Shown: positions 21,975 through 64,000 of the stretch, piece by piece | Numbering within the stretch: position 1 is the first letter of the stretch | Layout of the letters: the number at the start of each line of letters is the position of its first letter | Position numbers and translations under genes: made by a program | Source: Enoplolaimus lenunculus | Taxonomy: Eukaryota > Nematoda > Enoplea > Enoplida > Thoracostomopsidae | DNA: 64,000 nt | Assembly: GCA_030248215.1 (NCBI GenBank) | Contig: JASANG010000150.1 | Span: 1 to 64,000, forward strand | Direction of reading: 5' to 3' | The notes under the pieces: model-generated | Told to the model about the DNA's origin: nothing | Database searches by the model: none | The model's input: the letters and a program-made list of their open reading frames with translations, nothing else

Positions 21975-22325
21975 GGAACCGTATAAGAGGGGGAGGTAAC
22001 GAAAGGGGGTCCCCATTTAGATTCCCAATCAATAGGATTTCGTATTCCTAGTAGGAGTTCGTGAGCAGATAGAGTCCTTAAACCTTAATTAGAGTCCATA
22101 AATGTCAATTATCTCTAAACTGTAGCGCATAAATGACTCCAGGACCAAATAAAGTTGAGATCGAAACTTTAAAGCATACTTAAGTTTTGAAAGTATAGAC
22201 AAATATTCGTTTAATTCAACAGATAATTGCAGCACCGGAAACATATCAGTAACCAAAGGTGGCGGAGTGTGGGTTAAAAATATATATCAGACCAAAACCG
22301 AATAACAGGGGGCACCCTCTGCACA
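21975..22325. repeat. Reverse-oriented copy of the 433-bp MITE
   Basis: GTATAAGAGGGGGAGG, GATAGAGTCCTTAAACC, AATGTCAATTATCTC and ACCGAATAACAGGGGG follow the order of 18773-19205 read backwards. The far end is degraded. Confidence 0.7.
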
Positions 22326-23000
22326 GCCCAAAGAAATATCACACCTCCTATTCATGGGATAAAACTACAGCATGCGAACAGTTGAAAATACGGCTTGTAT
22401 TTCAAGCTAGGGTTTGGACACCAAACCATCTGATGGAAGGGACTTATCATCAGGGCTTGACTGTAAAACCTTTGCGCTAGGAACCGATACGGCTGTTTTC
22501 GTCATGTGGTGATTTTGTACTACGCGTACGACGCCCAATTATTCTGAAAGATGCATACCAATTTGCGAACACCGTTTGCGTTGAGTTGATTACAGTATAC
22601 TGTATCCGGGAAAGAGTCAATGTGGCTTTTAGTGCCGTAACAGTAGAATAAGCGTGTTCCTAAGCCTAACTCTAAGCCGAAGCATTGAACGAAGGTGTAA
22701 ATCTAAGCCTAAGCCTAAGCACAAAATGTGCTTCAAAATCAAAGCCTACTCTTCTACGTCCAACCAAAAACAGGGACAGCCCTAAAAGCAACGTTGGATC
22801 AGGAAAGAAATTAAACTTTGTACAATTTAATTTCTCATATTTTAAATCAGATTTTAAAAACAATGGATCCGAAATTGAAACGAAAACGTCGTGACCTGTT
22901 CCGCTATATGGACGAGTACAGAGAAGCGTCACAAGGGCTGCTAGGTGTGATCCCAGGTGGCACTCAAGTAATGCCGATGTTTACAGTGTTTATCGAATGG

Positions 23001-23205
23001 GATCTGCGACAATTGGTCGCCCGACAACTTGTCACCTAACAGTGTCCTATAGCCTGTGAATCAATCTAAGTATAATCCTAAATGTAATTCTAAGCGTAAG
23101 TCTAAGCCTAAGCATAGTGATGGGTAACAAAATGTCGAGTCGATGAAATTTCGGATTAAACGGAGTCAGTTGACGAGTTGTCGGTCGACGAATTGTCGTG
23201 ATACC
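23001..23205. repeat. MITE, CACGACAATTCGTCG family
   Basis: TGCGACAATTGGTCGCCCGA and TCGACGAATTGTCGTGATAC are the inverted ends. The interior has AGTCTAAGCCTAAGC-type hexamers as in the copy at 28171. Confidence 0.72.
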
Positions 23206-24629
23206 ATCTGCTGCTATACAGCTTTAAAGGCCGTCGAAAATTTTTTAAACATTTACTATATGAAAGGTGTATAAATTCGCAAAGCTTTATAACCCAGCCA
23301 AGACAAAACTCACCGGTGAAAATTGTACATACTTATCTTCACTGGCTAATTCAAGACGGTGGTATCCGGTGCGTCAACTACCCCAGCCGACGTCAAATCC
23401 AAAACTTTGTATTAAGATTTAGTGCTAAAATTGCGTTTGACTTAGCTTTTTTACTATTACATTTCGCGACTTACTGTCGCAAATGTTTCGATCCGACCCT
23501 ACTTGAGGTAACCATAACGATATTTATACTCTCAAACTAATGCTCTACTGCTTTCTGAAAGCAGTGCAAATGAATGAAAATTCCATTTCTGTCTACCAGT
23601 ATACCTTATCGCAACGACAATTTATTCTGCTTAACTTCTTTAAAATTCTACTGGCAGGTACGTGGCGAGGGTACCCCATAAGCCAGCCTGCCTGAAAGAT
23701 AAAGATCATACCGCCTTGCACGGTTTTAACCTGGTGCCCAGCAGCGTATCCAAACACAGTAGCCATGTGTCAGCGTAAAATATATCTTACAATACACCGA
23801 AAGAAAACTTGCGAGCAAAATGAGCGAAAGCCAAATAAAACGTGAATAACGCAATTATTTCTTTTGCCGGTGGCACCCAGTGCCTGACCCCTTATGGAAG
23901 GATAGGGTAAGGTAGCTGAGGCGCTGCCTATCGCAGTTGTTGAAAGATTCTCTAATCAAAATCAGTGAAATTCAAATCTGTAGTCCAGTAAGCGGGAATT
24001 TTTCATGAATCAGAAAGCAGTACTGCATTAGCGGGCGTATTAATTACAAAATGTAATAAATGCAGATTATTACACGTGAGCAGGAATAGTGTAACGTGAT
24101 GTGAGTATGAAACAGGATATTTGGATGGAGGGATTATATAAACTGGGAGGCGGGTATATCTCATTGAAAGCTTTGTAGAGACACGATGAAATCTTTAGAA
24201 TAACACGTTGAATGTATATAAGTTCAAAAAATATTTTGCGCTCGACACAAAAATTTAATAATAAGGTCATTCGAAAATGCAATCTTTGCTTCGACCGCCA
24301 GCTGAAACATTAAACCATAGTCACATCGGTGGTGGGATACGAAATTAAATTTCTTACAAATTTTACTATGGCTATAGCAATTTGAAAACACCAAGTCTGA
24401 TAAGAAAAAGGCTTTTTTAAGGGCCGTAAACAAGGGTGGATACGCGATATGTCGCCCCAGAGATTTTTGGAGAGATTCAAAAATGAGCATTTTTACAGGC
24501 TATAAAATAATTCTGCAAAAAAATATTCTCGCTCGCTCGCCAAAACACTATTAATAGACGTGGTCATCCCGTCTGTGCCGAAATAAAATCCTGCCTACGC
24601 CTCTGCATCATTTTTTGTGTATTTTAAAG

Positions 24630-63092
<38,463 letters not shown>

Positions 63093-63181
63093 GTAAGTAT
63101 TCTATTTTAATAGCAGTGATGTCTTTAGGGCCCCCATACACCGCCAAATGGAAGGCAGCCCCTTATACCCAAGATGCCCTC

Positions 63182-63330
63182 CAGGCCCGTAGCCAGCTCA
63201 TTTTGGTAGGGGAGGGGGCAAAAAAATTTTCAGGAGGGGCATTCAAGGGTTTTTAATGACTTTAACTCAAATTTGAAAATTTTCTAGGGGGGGGGGGCAA
63301 AATTTTTTCAGGGGGCTGAGCTCTTAAAAA
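63182..63330. repeat. MITE, GGCCCGTAGCCAGC family
   Basis: AGGCCCGTAGCCAGCTC at the left, GGAGGGGCATTCAAGGG in the core and GGGGGCTGAGCTC at the right. Contains a G homopolymer run near 63288. Confidence 0.65.
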
Positions 63331-63439
63331 TATCTAAAACACGGAAATTTAGCAGTTGACTTCCAATTTGTGTTTTAATACAGAAATTCGCTCTGTGTTT
63401 TCGCTCGCTATCGCTGGCGACGAAAAAATAATTCTGTCT

Positions 63440-64000
63440 TGACACGAATAAGAGGGCGTTGTTTAGAGAGGCCCCCATTTTGAGTACTAATCAGTAGAAG
63501 ACCGTATCTCTGATTAGAGACCGTTAGTGGATAAAGTCCATAAGTTCTATTTCGAGACGATAAACGGGACCAAAGCAGAATAATGGCAAATACCGTTAGT
63601 GGATAAAGTCCATAAGTTCTATTTCGAGTCCATAAACGGGACCAAAGCAGAATAATGGCCAATACCGTTCGTGGATAAAGTCCGTAAGTTATATTTCGAG
63701 TCCATAAACGGGACTAAAGCAGAATAATGGCCAATACGTTAGTGGATAAAGTCCATAAGTTCTATTTCGAGTCCATAAACGGGACCAAAGCAGAATAATG
63801 GCCAATACCGTTAGTGGATAAAGTCCATAAGTTCTATTTCGAGTCCATAATCGGGACCAAAGCAGAATAATGGCCAATACCGTTCGTGGATAAAGTCCGT
63901 AAGTTATATTTCGAGTCCATAAACGGGACTAAAGCAGAATAATGGCCAATACCGTTAGTGGATAAAGTCCATAAGTTCTATTTCGAGTCCATAAACGGGA
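63440..64000. repeat. 72-bp minisatellite inside a 433-bp-family MITE, running off the window
   Basis: ACACGAATAAGAGGGCG at 63440 is the MITE end. From about 63519 a 72-bp unit (CCGTTAGTGGATAAAGTCC...) repeats to 64000, at 63519, 63591, 63663, 63735, 63806, 63878 and 63950; one unit is 71 bp. Two variants, A (GTTAGTGG, GGGACC) and B (GTTCGTGG, GGGACT), alternate A-A-B-A-A-B-A. The minus strand reads as a repeated 24-residue ORF, which I regard as chance. Confidence 0.9.

Larger units (their letters stand above)
13244..24629. other. Region between the divergent genes, repeat-rich
   Basis: No exon could be supported. The missing 5' exons of the astacin gene (minus) and the missing C2A exons of the ferlin gene (plus) should lie here, or for ferlin also beyond the window. 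The GC-rich patches near 14060-14120 and 14320-14430 look like repeat pieces. Identified elements are listed separately: 15957-16526, 16794-17735, 18773-19205, 21643-21696, 21975-22325 and 23001-23205. An ORF at 22863-22949 starting MDPKLKRKRRDLFRYMDEY is coding-like but unassigned. Confidence 0.5.

Noticed and set aside
23600-23660. Possible last C2A strand of ferlin before GGCAG|GTACGT
   Set aside because: The translated stretch shows only loose similarity to the human C2A end, and no neighbouring C2A exon was found.
63408-63877. Minus-strand ORFs with a repeated 24-residue peptide
   Set aside because: 72 is a multiple of 3, so a minisatellite without stops reads as a repeat protein. There is no start or splice context.

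Overview
This is eukaryotic, AT-rich animal DNA. Genes are split into short exons with GT-AG introns, and introns and flanks are packed with short inverted-repeat (MITE-like) elements, tRNA-derived SINE heads and minisatellites. I found no operons, CRISPR arrays or prokaryotic signals. The proteins (a type II ferlin close to vertebrate otoferlin, and an astacin protease fused to C-type lectin domains) point to an invertebrate metazoan. A tunicate or other invertebrate deuterostome fits, but nothing fixes the species.

Layout. 1-4747: non-coding flank with a SINE head, a 68-bp tandem duplication and repeat fragments. 4748-13243, minus strand: seven exons of a secreted astacin metalloprotease (propeptide end, complete protease domain, two C-type lectin domains, stop codon). 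All splice phases join to one 583-residue reading frame; the signal-peptide exon was not found. 13244-24629: non-coding as far as I can tell, between the divergent genes, with a 0.94-kb Helentron/pearl-like element, a 570-bp inverted-repeat element and a 433-bp MITE. 24630-63092, plus strand: 28 exons (about 1,201 residues) of an otoferlin-type ferlin, from the linker after C2A through C2B, FerI, C2C, FerA, FerB, C2D and into the next C2 region. The C2A exons and the 3' end (later C2 domains, membrane anchor) are not seen. Exons were found by matching splice sites, phase continuity and similarity to human otoferlin recalled from memory. Only the start of exon 6 is unresolved.

The two genes are unrelated in function: one encodes a secreted or extracellular protease with lectin modules, the other a membrane-anchored C2 protein of vesicle fusion and repair.

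Most striking: the 3' half of ferlin exon 18, with its splice donor, is repeated in a perfect 177-bp head-to-tail array of six copies. A second theme is that several unrelated MITE families here carry their own internal tandem arrays (TTAGGC-like hexamers, 60-61 bp, 72 bp, about 150-175 bp). A phase-neutral, coding-like 243-bp segment in ferlin intron 25 may be a cassette exon or part of a nested gene.
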